A stretch of DNA of 64,000 nucleotides, from contig VUYV01000228.1 of assembly GCA_008711295.1 (NCBI GenBank), forward strand, positions 406,781 to 470,780, in the 5' to 3' direction. This DNA comes from Anarhynchus alexandrinus. Its lineage: Eukaryota; Chordata; Aves; Charadriiformes; Charadriidae. Both the position numbers and the translations under genes were made by a program. Shown piece after piece: positions 47,503-60,400 of the stretch (positions are counted from its first letter, which is position 1; each line of letters starts with the position of its first letter). The notes beneath the pieces are model-generated. The model worked only from the letters and a program-made list of their open reading frames with translations, was not told where the DNA came from and did no database searches.

Positions 47503-50387
47503 GTAAGTTCAAATTTGAACTGAGGTGAAGTCTGAGTGCACACGTAGTTTAGGTAAAGTGCTTTTGATCAGATCCCTCAAACAGTGTGACACTGACTTCT
47601 CCCTTTTGCAGCTGCTTTTCAGTGGACTTGTGCCTGGGAGCAGCCAGTCTGGTCAATGGTGGTGGTGCGTACTGGCAGTCAACCCTCTTCCTGACAGAGG
47701 GACTTGTCAGGATTTTCTAGTCATGGAGTTTGACTTTGTGAACCTCTGCAGCTGGGCATGCTTTGCAATGATCCTGATACTGCTGTAATGCTGACCACAA
47801 CACGCTGAATCCAAGAGTCAGAATATTCAGTTATGAATGACATATCGTTAAGGGTTTTTTTTTCCTCACCAGACCTAATATAAGTAATCTACTTGTGGAA
47901 AATAAACACTGGACATAAACACTGGACACTCTCTTCTCTGATATATTACATTCTGTTAAGGCAACACAGCAACAAAATTCCTGCACACAATCATATTTTC
48001 AATGCGTTACTGAAACAAGTTGGCAGACAGTCTTTCTGTTGCATTGAGAGGGGGAACAGTTAATTCTTAGCAGTATGACATGCTGTATTTTCAGGACAAC
48101 CTGCAAAACCTGAGTTGGTGTGCATATTTTCTCCACCCACATATTTAGTTTCACAGACAACCCAGCATATGAACCAGCCTTCCCAAAGAGGGTTTGTTTC
48201 CCTCTAGGGTTTCCTCTGTGCCGATTGTGCTTTTCTTGCAAATTCTCCAAAAGGCCACTTTCAGCTCAGAAATGAATTTGTTGCAGTTGCTGTAGTAAAT
48301 TGAAACTCTTGTAGCTCTGAGTTCATCTGTGGGGATTCTCGTTGCATGTGCTAAGGTTGATCCTGTTGGAGGAAGTGGTGTGGAGGCAGGGTAGAAGGCA
48401 GAGAGTTTTATGACAGCACATACTTGTTGTACCACACACAGCACAAACCTACTGGGTATCAGGCCTATTTGCTTCAAATTTAGTGGACTTCTCTTTTTTA
48501 ATACCTGTGGGTGTGTGGTATATGAAGTAAATGTTTATCTTTTATAGCTTCTTCTCTCTAGGCACAACTGAATACTGAAAACATATAAATGTACATACTG
48601 AAGCAGTATTTTGTGTTCAGCTGTTTGGGTCTCTATCTTCCAAATAACTTGGTGTTTCCTCAGAAAGGGAATTGATAAAGATGCTCCATAGTGAAGATGA
48701 CAAAGGACGGTTTTATTGTGGAAGAAGCTGCAAGGCAATAATGTTTCTGTGTGTGGTTAGCACTGTTAAGTGGTAAATTGCTAAGGGAAAGACTGTGTGC
48801 GTTATAAAAGTAGTTGCTCGGGTAAAATAAGCACAGGGCCTTCAATCTTCAAATTTGCATTGGTTCTCTTTTTAATGAGGAATGTCATAAATCCTGTGTC
48901 ATCTCAAGGATATGTGAGCTAAACCAAGTATTTGTAAATTGGCATGTGGGTAATCTACATGTGTGCTGAAAGTGCTGTTTCTTTTTTAATTACTTTTTAT
49001 TTTAAGCCTGTTTCTTAAGATTAACTGTGCTGAATTTCAGAACCATTTGTGTCAGATGTGTGGGGAAAATTTCAAATCAGAAATCAGAAAGCTCTATTTT
49101 GCTCTGAGACGGTATGTATTGCTCTAAAGGTCTGACAGGCTATTGCATCTTCATTGCACCCCATAAAAACTTCTGAAATGCCTGCAATATTAAGCTAACA
49201 TATAGCACAGTTTTCAGTACAATATAATGTGAGAGAGCCTTTTAATCAGACCATTTAAAAATAAAATAATGAGAAAGGAAAGGGGAAGCCTTCTAATTTG
49301 TTAAGATTAAGCTGAGGATAAAGACACAGCCATGACATTAAATCAGGCTTTGTCCCTGGTTGAAACATGACACAGGAAGTGATCTATGCTTAGAACAACA
49401 ATAAATCCTGAACAAGGCATTTAGAATCGAATGAACAGTTACAACAGCAGCTCTGGCTTTGTGCATGTGGGTGAAAATATAAAACATTAGATGTAATTAG
49501 GGCTGAAGTATAAGATTATGCAAAGCTCAAAGCCGGAGAAGAATGGGTTCCCCTAGCAAATGGAGTATAGATACAGTTTGCAGCCTGGATGCCAGTGCGT
49601 TAAATTGGCAAGCTGTCAAATCCCCAGGCGGTAGCAAATAAATGAGTAAAACCTAGGGTTTATAGCAGTAATGTTGTGTGGAAATGAATGTTGCAATACA
49701 TAACAAACTGCCAAGGGACAGAAGAATTCGCTAAGGAGCTAAATGTATGTCTGACCTTGAAGTTAATCTTCCTTGGGATTTTCTTGCGAAAGAAAAATAA
49801 AGGTATGTGATGGTAGGATCTATAAAGTGACGCCCATTAAATTTTACCTTACTGTTTATGTTTAACTGCACGTGCCTTGGTCAGATACTATCCCCAGTAC
49901 CGTGTCCATGCCCCTGTGACAAGCAAGGGGTCAGTGACCTTGTTTTCACAAGACAACTCTACCACCAAAAAACCTGCTTCCATTCTGAGTGAGATATCCT
50001 TCTATCAGGGTACGTTATTCCCTGCTCCCCTCAATTTAAACATAACGATCATGATGATGGGCCGTTTAGAATCTGCAAACATGCCTGGCCTTCCTTGCTC
50101 TGCATCCTGGCAGTGGGGAGCTACCAGCGACTTCTCTGTTTGTTTGATGCCTGTAACATTTCTCAAAGCCTCAGTTGTGTATACCATTGGCTCAAGGCAA
50201 GCTGTCCAGTGCATGTTCAGTTTGTTTTTCATTTTTTCCTTTTAGGAGTGACCCCATGGCATATTCAGTCACATAACTGGTTTGCCCAGTCATGGATTTG
50301 GGGGCAAGCTTCACCTTCACTCCTACCCAGAACAAGCGTCTGGACTTACAGTGCATTTTCCAATGAAGTTTGGTGATACATGCATAG

Positions 50388-50427
50388 GTGTGTATATATA
50401 CATGTAAGTATGTGTATGTATACATAT
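50388..50427. repeat. TG/TA-rich simple sequence
   Basis: Alternating GTGTGTATATATACATG- and GTATGTGTATGTATACATATG-type sequence, an imperfect purine-pyrimidine alternating tract. Confidence 0.7.
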
Positions 50428-51346
50428 GTGATATGATAGATACTTAGGGAGGGGGTGTGTGTATACACACCTGAAAAAAACATTGGCCCTGTGAAAGCTG
50501 TTACTTCCTAAGGTACATGCGATGTGGTTTTTGCAGCATCCAAAGCAGAAAATCTCTGGTGTCAAGAACAATTTTGCTGAAGAAGCTCTTCAGCAATTAT
50601 TAGGGTATACTAAGACAGACAAGACCCAGAGCACAGTACTTATGAAACAGATGGCATTAGTCCCTTGTTACACATTGCTAACAACTGCTACTGCTCCTTC
50701 TTTGAGGAAGGTTAGCAACCAAGCAGCAAGGGAAAGCAACTACGGTGCCAGCCAGCTGGAGACCATCGCATGACTTCAGTTTTCTTGTTAGGGATCTGTG
50801 CTGAACAACCCTTTCCACTGGTAAACCCACTTGGGAAAGAAGATGTGAGGAAGTGGCCTTTTGAAATGTTGTGCTGTGTAACTCATTGGCAGCTGGAAAT
50901 GAATCCGTGAATTACATAGAGGTCTGTGAAGCTGCATTTCCCATGCAGCTGTGTGTCAGGGATGCCCATAGTACACGGGGGTGCAGATATCATGCCTGTC
51001 TGATGGGCAGCTCACACAAGAAGCTGGGCAGCTGGATGCTGCAGCAACTTGGCAGGCTGTACTGGATGCCCATGGAGCGGGGCAGCCCTGCAGCTGGTGG
51101 CCAGGGGCTGTTGCACCTGGAGAAACCAAACAGGCAGTGTTGGCCATCTCTGCCTGCTCCCGCTGAAACTTCCAGTGAGATCAACTCACTCCAGAGAGAT
51201 GGCATCCTGTCTCAAACAACTGGCACACCCCCCACTTTCTCACCTGCAAATGTTTTTACATGTTATGACTGGAGGCTGAACGCTTGCTGAAAATGAAACT
51301 TATTTTTGCTGTTGTTTTCTTAATCCATTTTGCCTTCATTATTCAG

Positions 51347-51403
51347 CACAATGACGTAGACCATGAGGTTGAGAAACAGTATAAGCTCACCAAACCCAAA
51401 ATG
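51347..51403 (+). other. Candidate small exon, gene not recognised
   Basis: 57 bp (19 codons, phase 0) between a long pyrimidine-rich acceptor (TTTTGCCTTCATTATTCAG) and donor ATG/GTATGTAT. It would encode HNDVDHEVEKQYKLTKPKM, which is charged and plausible but of unknown family. Confidence 0.25.
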
Positions 51404-52845
51404 GTATGTATTTCTGTGAGTTATCAGGAGTTCTTTAGTGTTCAAAATCAGTTTCTTATCTATTAATTATTAAATAAACTGCTGATGCATTCTTACGAAG
51501 TATTGAAGAATAAGCTGTTACTGATCACATCAGCAAAATCCATTTAAGGAAGCTGTTGATCAATGAGATGATGAGTAAGGCATCCATATACAAACTAAAA
51601 AGAGCTAAATTCTGTCCTTTTTAGCACAGTAGCATACTAAACTTAATTGACAAATACTAAAGTCCAGGAGGATTTCCCTGCCTGTTTTCCCCTCTATTAG
51701 GAGTTATGCTTCTAGCTATGCCTTTAAAACTTGATAATGACTTTGGGCATGTGTTGAGGATTCTTCCTAATGAAACATAATAATGTCCTTCTCATAAAAA
51801 TGTTCAATGGTTTAGGAATTTGTTTATTTTTTCTTTCTTATAGGATCTTCAGAGAGGATGTCGGGATGCCCAGGAAGTTGTTCTTCATAACTTCAGTAGA
51901 GCTGTTGTTGTTTGATCATCCTTTGTTGTTAAATCATCCTTTTACAGTATTGTCACAGGATTTTTCTCAGTTTCTTTTCTGACACAAAGTTAGCTTCACC
52001 ATTACTGGTCTATCCTGGTTATATCTGAGTATGCCAACAGTGCATTTGGTTACCTACCAAAGTTCAAGTTTATGGAGCCAGCTACATCCACAGCTAGCTT
52101 CCAGCACGAGCCAGTTTGCATTCACGTTGCATATTGGCAGTATGCAAGTTTGGCAAGCACACTTAAGCCTCAAAAGCATTCAGTACATTTTTGCAGCTCC
52201 CTCTGACATGTCTTTTCAGTGCATCGTATTCACCCCGCATTGAGGTGACTCAATATTCTCGAGAGACTGGCTCGCTATATTGAACTACCTCAGCCAGTGT
52301 CTTTCCAGCTGCAGGTAAGATGCAGCAGCAGCTGCAACAGAGAGCCAGTTAGAAGTTATCTATAGCTTTGCGCTAGGGCCAGAGACCTCAAAAAATGGCC
52401 ATTATGCCTTTAAATAAACAGATTCCAAAATAAATGAGTAAAGACTGATGAAAATAGACATACTCTGCTGCATGATGCTCCTGGAAGCAGGACACAGGTG
52501 ACCAGGTGCTCTTAAGCAACTGTCCAGGGCTGCTTTGAGAAGCAGGGAGTTGGGACTCCTTGGGAGTTGGCAGCTCTGGCTGTCACTAAATCCTCACCCA
52601 GCTCCTGGGTGAGTGGATCCTGCTCCCAAGCAATAGTAGGAATGCAGCAGGAGCTGAAAGCTGCCTGACGAAGAGACACTGCCTTAATTCCACCATGCTG
52701 CTTCCGACGCGAAAGCAGAAAGTGTTTGAGTATCTTTCTTTTTTCTTCCTTACATTCTGTAAGGAATAATTTTGACTGGCCTTGCATGTGTCACTTCATG
52801 CATGCAGTAATGCTAAATCACAAAATTACTTACTGTCCATTCCAG

Positions 52846-52964
52846 AAAAAGAAAATGAAGGAGTTCTGCGTAATTCAACATGATGTTCATAAACGAGGAT
52901 TTTGTTCTGCTTTAATTATGCTGGTGGAATATGCCAAAAACCTAGATACTCCCAGTGTTTTTCA
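52846..52964 (+). other. Candidate exon, gene not recognised
   Basis: 119 bp between acceptor TTACTGTCCATTCCAG and donor TTTCA/GTAAGTAAG. Open in the frame KKKMKEFCVIQHDVHKRGF, continuing through SALIMLVEYAKN. The exon would end in phase 2, which does not join openly to the candidate at 54820. The family is unknown. Confidence 0.25.
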
Positions 52965-53238
52965 GTAAGTAAGCGGCAGACTGTTCTGCCTTAGAGCCTG
53001 GTTTTGCCTTTTAAGGCCTCTGGCTTTGGAGGTCCAAAAGAAAAGAAAATTAAAAAAACCACCACAACCCAAACCTGAAGAATTATAGAAGCTGGTTTTA
53101 TAAAGTAATTGACTGTAACTGCTATGCATTATAATTGCAGGGGTAGGTACTAATATACATCCACCTTCTTCTTCCAGAAGAATATTAACACACCAAACGA
53201 GATGATAAGTTCTATTACATTACAAAAGGACTTTTTTT

Positions 53239-53261
53239 ATAACATAACATAACATAACATA
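53239..53261. repeat. (AACAT)n microsatellite
   Basis: Four perfect ATAAC/ATAACAT-type pentamer steps (AACATAACATAACATAACAT). Confidence 0.9.
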
Positions 53262-54819
53262 AATATGTTTTCCACTTAGTATAACCTCTCCATCTACAGT
53301 TAGAATTCTCAGATGGTAATTTATGCTAAAATGAAAGCGAAGACTTAAGCAAACAGCTATTCCCAGGTGTCAGTGGTGGGCTCTTTTCTAATATAAAAAA
53401 TAGGAAGAACACACACCACACCACCCCCCGCTAACATCAGCTTCATTGAAAAGGAGGCTCTTTTCCTTATGTTGGATCATGCAGCTAGCATGTAGGCATA
53501 AAGTAGCATGCTTAGCCCTCTTCAGTGTGAACAGACTTTCAAATATAACTCTGAAAAGAGAAGAGGTGAATCACTGAGAGTATTGAAGGTGATGATAGGA
53601 CACTTCTCCCTGTGAAAAAGAGTGAAGCTAAATAAAGGAGACAGAATGGTAAATCTTAAATCTTCAATAGAATCCATAATTTCCTGTCTGACATTGCAAG
53701 AGACAGATAAAGAATCCTCTGCCTCCCCTCTGCTCAGGAAATCACAAGTTGGGAAAAAATGGAGTATGAGATGAGTTAAGGTCAGTACCTTTTCATCAGA
53801 ATAGGGAGGTTGACCTCTAGAAAATGCTCTTTTCCAGTGAATAAACTGTGCAGCCTTATGTTGTTTGGGGAATACTACTCACAAGGTAGTAGCGGGGATC
53901 TTGATGTGTGCTTGATTAGTCTAAGAAAAAATACATATGAGCTATACTTATTGATTTAAGCCTTAGTTGTTTTAGCATGTTAGTCATCTTTCTTATTGTG
54001 GCAGCAGCTAAAGGGTGCAAATGACAGGGCATGGTTTATTGGATGCAGTCTTAGATTGCACTAGCTCTTGAATAGCTGAAGTCTGTTTAAACTATTGTTA
54101 AGAGAAAAAAGTCGCTAGCTGACAAATATAAGCTCTAGCCTTGAAATTCCTAGTAGTGATTATCTGAATGAAAGAAGCCAGAAATAATAACTAGGGATAT
54201 AGACACAGCAAGGGCAAAGGAATCCTAATACCTTGCTTGCTTATTTACTATTACTGGTAAAATATAAAGACAAATATAGCTAATAATAAACTTGAGCCAC
54301 TAACTTCCATATAAAAATACCTTTAGGTAATCATATCAAGTGTTGTTTACTGTCCATGTCCCAGGAATAGGGAGGAAAGTGTTGTCTCCCCCCTCAAATA
54401 TTTTCCCATTGTACTGCATAGACAGGCATTCAGGTGTATCTCCAGCCTTACAAAGTTTAGTTTGGTTGGTTGGTGGCTTCTCCTCCCCCATCCTCGCGTG
54501 TCAAAAGATTGACCAAGGAAAGTGACAGATGGTAAGCTCTGACAGCCATCGAAGTCAGACTTGTCAGTACAGCCAAGATGAGCAGTGCATTCCCTCCCGC
54601 AGGACTCTGTGTGGCTGTTTCCTTTGGGTGGCCAGATGGTACCCCTCCATATCACCCCTAAAGTGCCCTGGTCCCAGCCATCTAGAAAGAGCTCTACATA
54701 ATGGAAGTAATGGGATAGATTATTTGAGGAATGATTTCTAGGTCGTTTGTGTGTTAATCAAGGGAAATCCGAAATTTATCCTTCTTGCCCCCGGTGAACG
54801 TTCCTGCCTTTGTCTTCAG

Positions 54820-54912
54820 GGCACTCAGCAGATCTTCGAAACCCCCTTCTGCTATGACTGCCACATATGCCATCGCAGCTTGGAGGCACAAGATGCCACA
54901 CGGCATATAAAG
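54820..54912 (+). other. Candidate exon with Cys/His cluster
   Basis: 93 bp (31 codons, phase 0) between acceptor TTCCTGCCTTTGTCTTCAG and a GT donor (ATAAAG/GTTTTTTA). The peptide runs from GTQQIFETPF to FCYDCHICHRSLEA and ends ATRHIK. The spacing CxxC, about 12 residues, then His resembles part of a zinc-binding module, but the second His of a C2H2 finger would lie outside. Gene unknown. The donor is only average (GTTTTT). Confidence 0.3.
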
Positions 54913-57477
54913 GTTTTTTAATAATGGTACAATGTGGTTATTAATTCATCACCACAGCCAAATGCTACAGTTCTTTACTTAGGACCAATCAGAAAGATTA
55001 GGAGCCATTTGCATTTTCTAGCCTATATGAAAAGTCAGGATGCTCACAGGAAAACACTAAAAATTATGCTTACTGCCTTCTTTGTGGACCCTGAATGCTG
55101 TCTGTTTCACCCCAACATCCTGCCTGAAAGCAGACCAGTTCAAACAGACTGGTTTACTCTGAGCCAAGTTAGTGTCCCAGTCAGAACTGTGCAGAGATTG
55201 ATTTAAGTGCTATTTAATGCCATTTAGCTGGAGCTCTGAAGGATCTGTCACAAGGGAAAGCAGGGCGAAGCAAAGCCAAATGCTCTAATGGGGCATGCTA
55301 CTGTGGAGCACAATTGACTTCCTTGGTAGATGTGAAATGAAAATTCATCAGGATCAGCCTACTGTCATGAACCTTTCATCTTCCAGCCTGGAAGGAGGAG
55401 TTTCTGTGCAGGACAGGAGCCAGAGGTGGCACAGATGTGGGATGAGCCATCCTGCTGGGGGGAAAAGTGCCAGAATTGTGGCTGCCTGAAGGCAGGTAGC
55501 TGACAGCTGTGATCAGCAGGAATGGATTTGGGTTTTTTGATGGCCCCATAAATAATGGATCTTTATCCACTCTCCTTGCACATGCTTGCTAACACTTCAT
55601 CCTGTGAGGAAAAAGTAAATAAATGTTGTTGTATTAATGATGCCATTCATATAGCCCCTTCCCTACACTGAAATAAAATGCCAGTTTGACCACAACCCAG
55701 CACTTGAAATCCCAGATTTTATTTTTCTTTCATGTTTTTGCTTCCTCTTGTACACACGTGTACATGTTGGGTTGTCTTCAGCCAAATGCAGGTTTCAAAC
55801 TTTACTATTCCAATCTCCTATTCCTACTATAGGTAAACTGATGGTAAAATTATGATGTATTTATTTGCTATGATGTACTTTTAAAATAGAGTAACTGTTT
55901 CCTTGTAGAAGTTTGCTGAACTGATTTCATCATTGATATTTCATATGCATACTTTTGCTCACAAAAACATCATCTCTTGTTAATCAAAATTTGTCTTTTT
56001 CTTCAGTGTAATTATAAAATGATAAAACACACAATTTAACTTTTCCCTTAGAAAATTCTCTGTGCCTGCAGAATGTTTATTTGTTTCATTGGTTTTTCCC
56101 TTCGAAATTCTAGATTCTCTGGACAAGACACTTTATATAAATTGGTTGATATTTTTGCCAAAGATAAAATTTTTTTTTAAAAAAACTTCTGCTATCAAGA
56201 GCGATCTACTCTTTGCACAACTTATGCCAGCTATATATGGCAGGAAATCAGTGATAAAAGATAATGTTTTCAAAAGTGTAAAGGAACTTTCAGCAAATAA
56301 TTCAGAAAGCAAGTAGAAAAGCAACTTCTTTCAAAGTCTTTTCTAATAAAGAGTATAAATAAAACAGTGTCCTAACTTGGTCCCGAAGATGTCACGTGAT
56401 GGTTTGAGTTATAATGAAATGCTGCCAGAAACCATCAGCCTGCAACCACAGTATTGTTTCACAAGATGGCACAATTACTCTTCACAGTGTGCATTTCGAT
56501 TTTTCCTCAGCTACCAATGAAGTGGTTAACATGTAATTAGCCTCCCAGTGTAGCTGTTAAAGAGCCTACTTGCATTCATTTGCAGAAAGCATAAGCAAGG
56601 TAGTCTTCAGGCTCAGTCCAAGGCTTGTTGAAATCAATTAGCTTTCCAGTGTCTTTGATGAGAATTTAATAGTTTATCCACAGCATGTTTATAATCGCTT
56701 TTAACTTTCAACATTGTTTTTACAGAGATAATTTTCTTAAGGACTGCTTACCCTGTGTGCACTAACCTACCTTCCTTTCTTTGTTTTGAATTTGACAATT
56801 TTTCCACACTACTGTGTGGAACAACAGTTTTGTAGGACAAACTTTCTGTTGTGATGTGTTACTACCTGAACCCACTTGGACTAATTTGTATAGCAGTCTT
56901 GTCTGCTGGACTTAACAATCCTACACAGGCTAAATAGCTCTTTTCTTATTTTGGCCACCGCTCTGAAAGCTGGTCTTGAAAAAGCAACATATATTGTTCA
57001 TCATGCATTGCAAGTGCAGTTTTAAATGGTAACTGCACCTAGTAAACCAGAGAGGTCATTTTAGTGATAAATAAGGGAATACTATGAACAACAAATATTT
57101 GCCCAACTCTGCTTAGCTTCAGTTCTGAAAAATTCCCTAAGCTGATCAATTCAGGTCCTTTGAACAATTTCCTTTGAAACAGGAACCTAGGCACAAACAC
57201 GGCTTGTAATTCATTACTTCTGTGGAATTCTTCATCTTAGCCAAAAGGCTACTGGGAACCTACCAGAATAATCCAATTAATATCTGTTTTCAAGTGAGGA
57301 ATTCACGTCCCCCTCTTTGGCACAGAATTAAGTCACACGAGCTTCTGTTGCCACTAGTGCACAGGGAAGGTATGCAGCCATCTCTCATCAAGCATCACCA
57401 GGTGCTGATTTGCAAAAGCAGAAAGTGTGCTCTTCATTATATCGAGTATTTAGATTATAGATTGTATAGAAAATGTC

Positions 57478-57491
57478 GGGGGGTGGGGGGG
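57478..57491. other. G-rich tract
   Basis: GGGGGGTGGGGGGG on the plus strand. Two long G runs separated by one base, with limited G-quadruplex potential because only one interruption is present. Confidence 0.7.
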
Positions 57492-60400
57492 AATTTAGAG
57501 TTACAGTTCTTCTATTTTCCAATCCCCTTTAAAAGCTCTCCTGCCAGGCTTTCTAATCCTGTGCATGATTAGCTACAGCAGACAACATATTAAACTTATC
57601 AGGAAAAATAAGCTCATAATGCTTAGCTCTCATCTGGCTTTTTAGAAATCTTAGTATGATTACTAATCAATTCAGCTAGTAACAAGAGCTAGAAGCTGCA
57701 TGGGCACATCCATAATCCTACCAAATTCAATGAGACTGCTTCTAAGTAAATTCAAAACACTTACCTGCTGCAGAATTGGGTTCATATACCGCAACAAAGT
57801 ATATGCTATGCAGCTTCCTTGCATGTGTTGCTTCAGCCTGCAGATTAACCAGTAAGGTATTTGTGTACAGAGGATATGGCTATTGCTGTTAGAAATTAAT
57901 CTTGTATTTTACCTTCTTTTGTTTCCAAGGGAAAAAAAAAAAAAAGACTTCTCATGGCCAGGTTGATCAAATGGTGGTTGTTACCTTTGTTATTACAACC
58001 ATTAGTAAAGTCTGTTATACCAAGAACTTTTTCTGCCTTAAGAATATATTTTAAAATTTTGGAAAAAAGCACTACACAGGTTCTTTTCCTGCTGTATATC
58101 TTGTAGGGAAGTTATGTTAAGCAAGAAAGGTTTTTACTTTCAATCTTAATCTTTCTGTCAGTCTCATTCAGTTCTCAGAGTACATTGAGAACCAAATTTT
58201 TCTGCTGAGGTCTTTAAAAGAGAGAGTTTCTGTTGTGCTTCTTATGATTGTAGCTACCTCTTTGCCAGGACTGATGTACATGGCTTTCTGTCTATCCTAA
58301 GTGCGTATGGATATGCAGCATATTGCTGACTTTCTTTCAAAGGGCAGAAATTACTCCACTTAATCCTCCTATTCGCCATTAGAATAGTAGGCAATAATGT
58401 GTGACGAAAGAGTTAATACAGCAAACAACACTGCATTCTCTAGTACCAAAAATGTGCAAGAGCCTTGCACAAATGTTTGTTTATGAGAAACAGATTCATT
58501 CTGCCAAGAGTTCCCCTCGGATGAACTGGTCCTCAATTCCTCTGAAATGTTCTCCAGAATCCCCTGCTTGGGATTCTTTCAGGAACATTATCCAAAGCCA
58601 CCCAGATAAGGCCAATGCACATTGATTGGGACAAGAGCTGCAGAACATGTTCCAAATTTGGAAACTTCCAGGTTTTGCAGGATTTTGGAAAAGTCTTTTT
58701 GCCTACAGCCTCTACTAGTGCATGCATATTGTGGCTCCAGAAAGTGCTTCCCTGCTTCCAGGTGAGAGCATCTCTGTTAGCATAAGAGTTGCCCATGCAC
58801 TGTACTGTCTCATCTTGTGGCTTCAAAGGCGAAGATGCTGTGCCTGTGGAATGGAAGGATGCCACTGTGCTCTCCAGCCACATGCCTGATATAGTGTCAG
58901 GATCAAAGCCTGTGCAGTGTGGTACAAAACATACCTGCATTACAGGTTAGATGGCTTGAGAGTGCACCTTTCCTGACTTCTCAGAGTATTTCCTGTGGAA
59001 GTCAGCCCCTGTGGGGAGAAATTATATACAATTTCCCGAACTCATGGAAAACATTTGAGACTATGCCTTCCGTACAAGTCCACAGCTATTGTGGCACCTG
59101 AGGATGAAGAGAGTAAATCCTGCTGTCCACCGCATAGGACTATTTCATGTATCCCACATGTAGGTGGGAGTTGTGTATGGATGTCTCCTATTCATAAGAG
59201 AGAGTGATTTAATCTCATTTATGTGTATGTCAAGAAAAGAGTGAAAACTACTACAAAATACAGAAAAAATAAGCAGTTTGGAAGAGAAGCAGAATAAAAC
59301 AGGTTAAATAAAATTTACACACAAACTGCCAATGTAAACTTAAGTGTCATAATAATTCTTCATAAATAAATGTTGCAAATGTTAAATCTGAAAGGATTTT
59401 CATAAGTATGGATCTCGCAGCGTAGCCTACCAAGCATATTATTTCAATTTGGCTTTAATCCAAAAATAAATTGCAGGAGTACGGAGTTCCATGTTTATCT
59501 TTCATTAAATTGCAGATCAGGTACATTCATTTCACAAGTAAAAGATAGGTTTGGTAACAGATGGTGTTGCAAACTCAAAGTTTGCTCTACAAGACAATTG
59601 AAATTTATTTGTCTTTTTCAGATGGCTGTGCTAGCTCTTTTTTTGTGGGGTGAGCACATTACAGTCTATCACTTAGAGCCAAATGCTATGAATTTTCTGT
59701 AACCTCACACACCTAAAAGGGAGCTATTCACTGCTTGCTGGTGATATTTTAAAGAATGAAAGTGAAAAAGCAGTGAAAAAAGGGGTTTTTTTGGCTTCAA
59801 AGACTGAGATCCTACTGCAAAATTTTGAGACTATCTGATTAGTGATACTAAGGGCTCCAGTCCTTTCAATAATGAATATGTCAGTCTTGAGTTCTTCCTC
59901 TCTTGCACCAAGCAGATCCATTTGTCATCATTTTTTCAGATTTTTTAGTTTTGTTTTGAATGTTATTCATCACCATCACTCTTTCTTAACTTCCTAAGAG
60001 AGCTCGAGTTGATTAAAGTGGCTGCTATGATATAAATTGAAGCCATCCCTGGGGCTGCTTTTTGAATTCACACAATATGTTACCAAGATCCTCTTAAAAA
60101 GAACACAAAATAGATATCTGAAATTGTTTTCCATTCTGAAATTCTTGAAACCTGTCCTTAATACCTCAAAACCTAAACAGAGAACCTAATTATACGTTAA
60201 AGTTGATTTTGGTCTGCTTTGGGGGAACCATACGTCATACGACTCCCATACCAAAACACATACAACAAACAAAACTCATGCGGAAAGCTGAGACACTCAT
60301 CGTACCAGCAATCCCAAGTAAATGGCCTCTTAGCTGAAATGGCACTAGGCTGCTTTGTCAACAAATACTGTAACAGCTACTCACTTGATCCTTGATATGT

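Larger units (their letters stand above)
47223..53238. other. Unique DNA with weak exon candidates
   Basis: No repeats recognised apart from a TG/TA-rich tract near 50390. Four splice-bounded stretches (listed separately or under findings) could be exons, but their phases do not join into one gene. The part at 49300-49860 has moderate complexity and several TAATTA-type sites; it could be a conserved non-coding element, which cannot be tested here. Confidence 0.4.

Noticed and set aside
47611..47788. Possible terminal exon after a TTTTGCAG acceptor
   Set aside because: The frame is open to a TAA at about 47786, but no upstream partner in phase or downstream AATAAA in a suitable place was found.
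49885..50009. Splice-bounded open stretch as an exon
   Set aside because: The acceptor (GCCTTGGTCAG) is poor and its phase joins to none of the other candidates without a stop.
50537..50604. 68-bp stretch between TTTTTGCAG and GGTATAC as an exon
   Set aside because: Joining it to the next candidate at 51347 creates an immediate stop, and the donor is weak.
57222..57572. 116-codon plus-strand frame
   Set aside because: Runs through a G-rich tract, no family features, no splice support.
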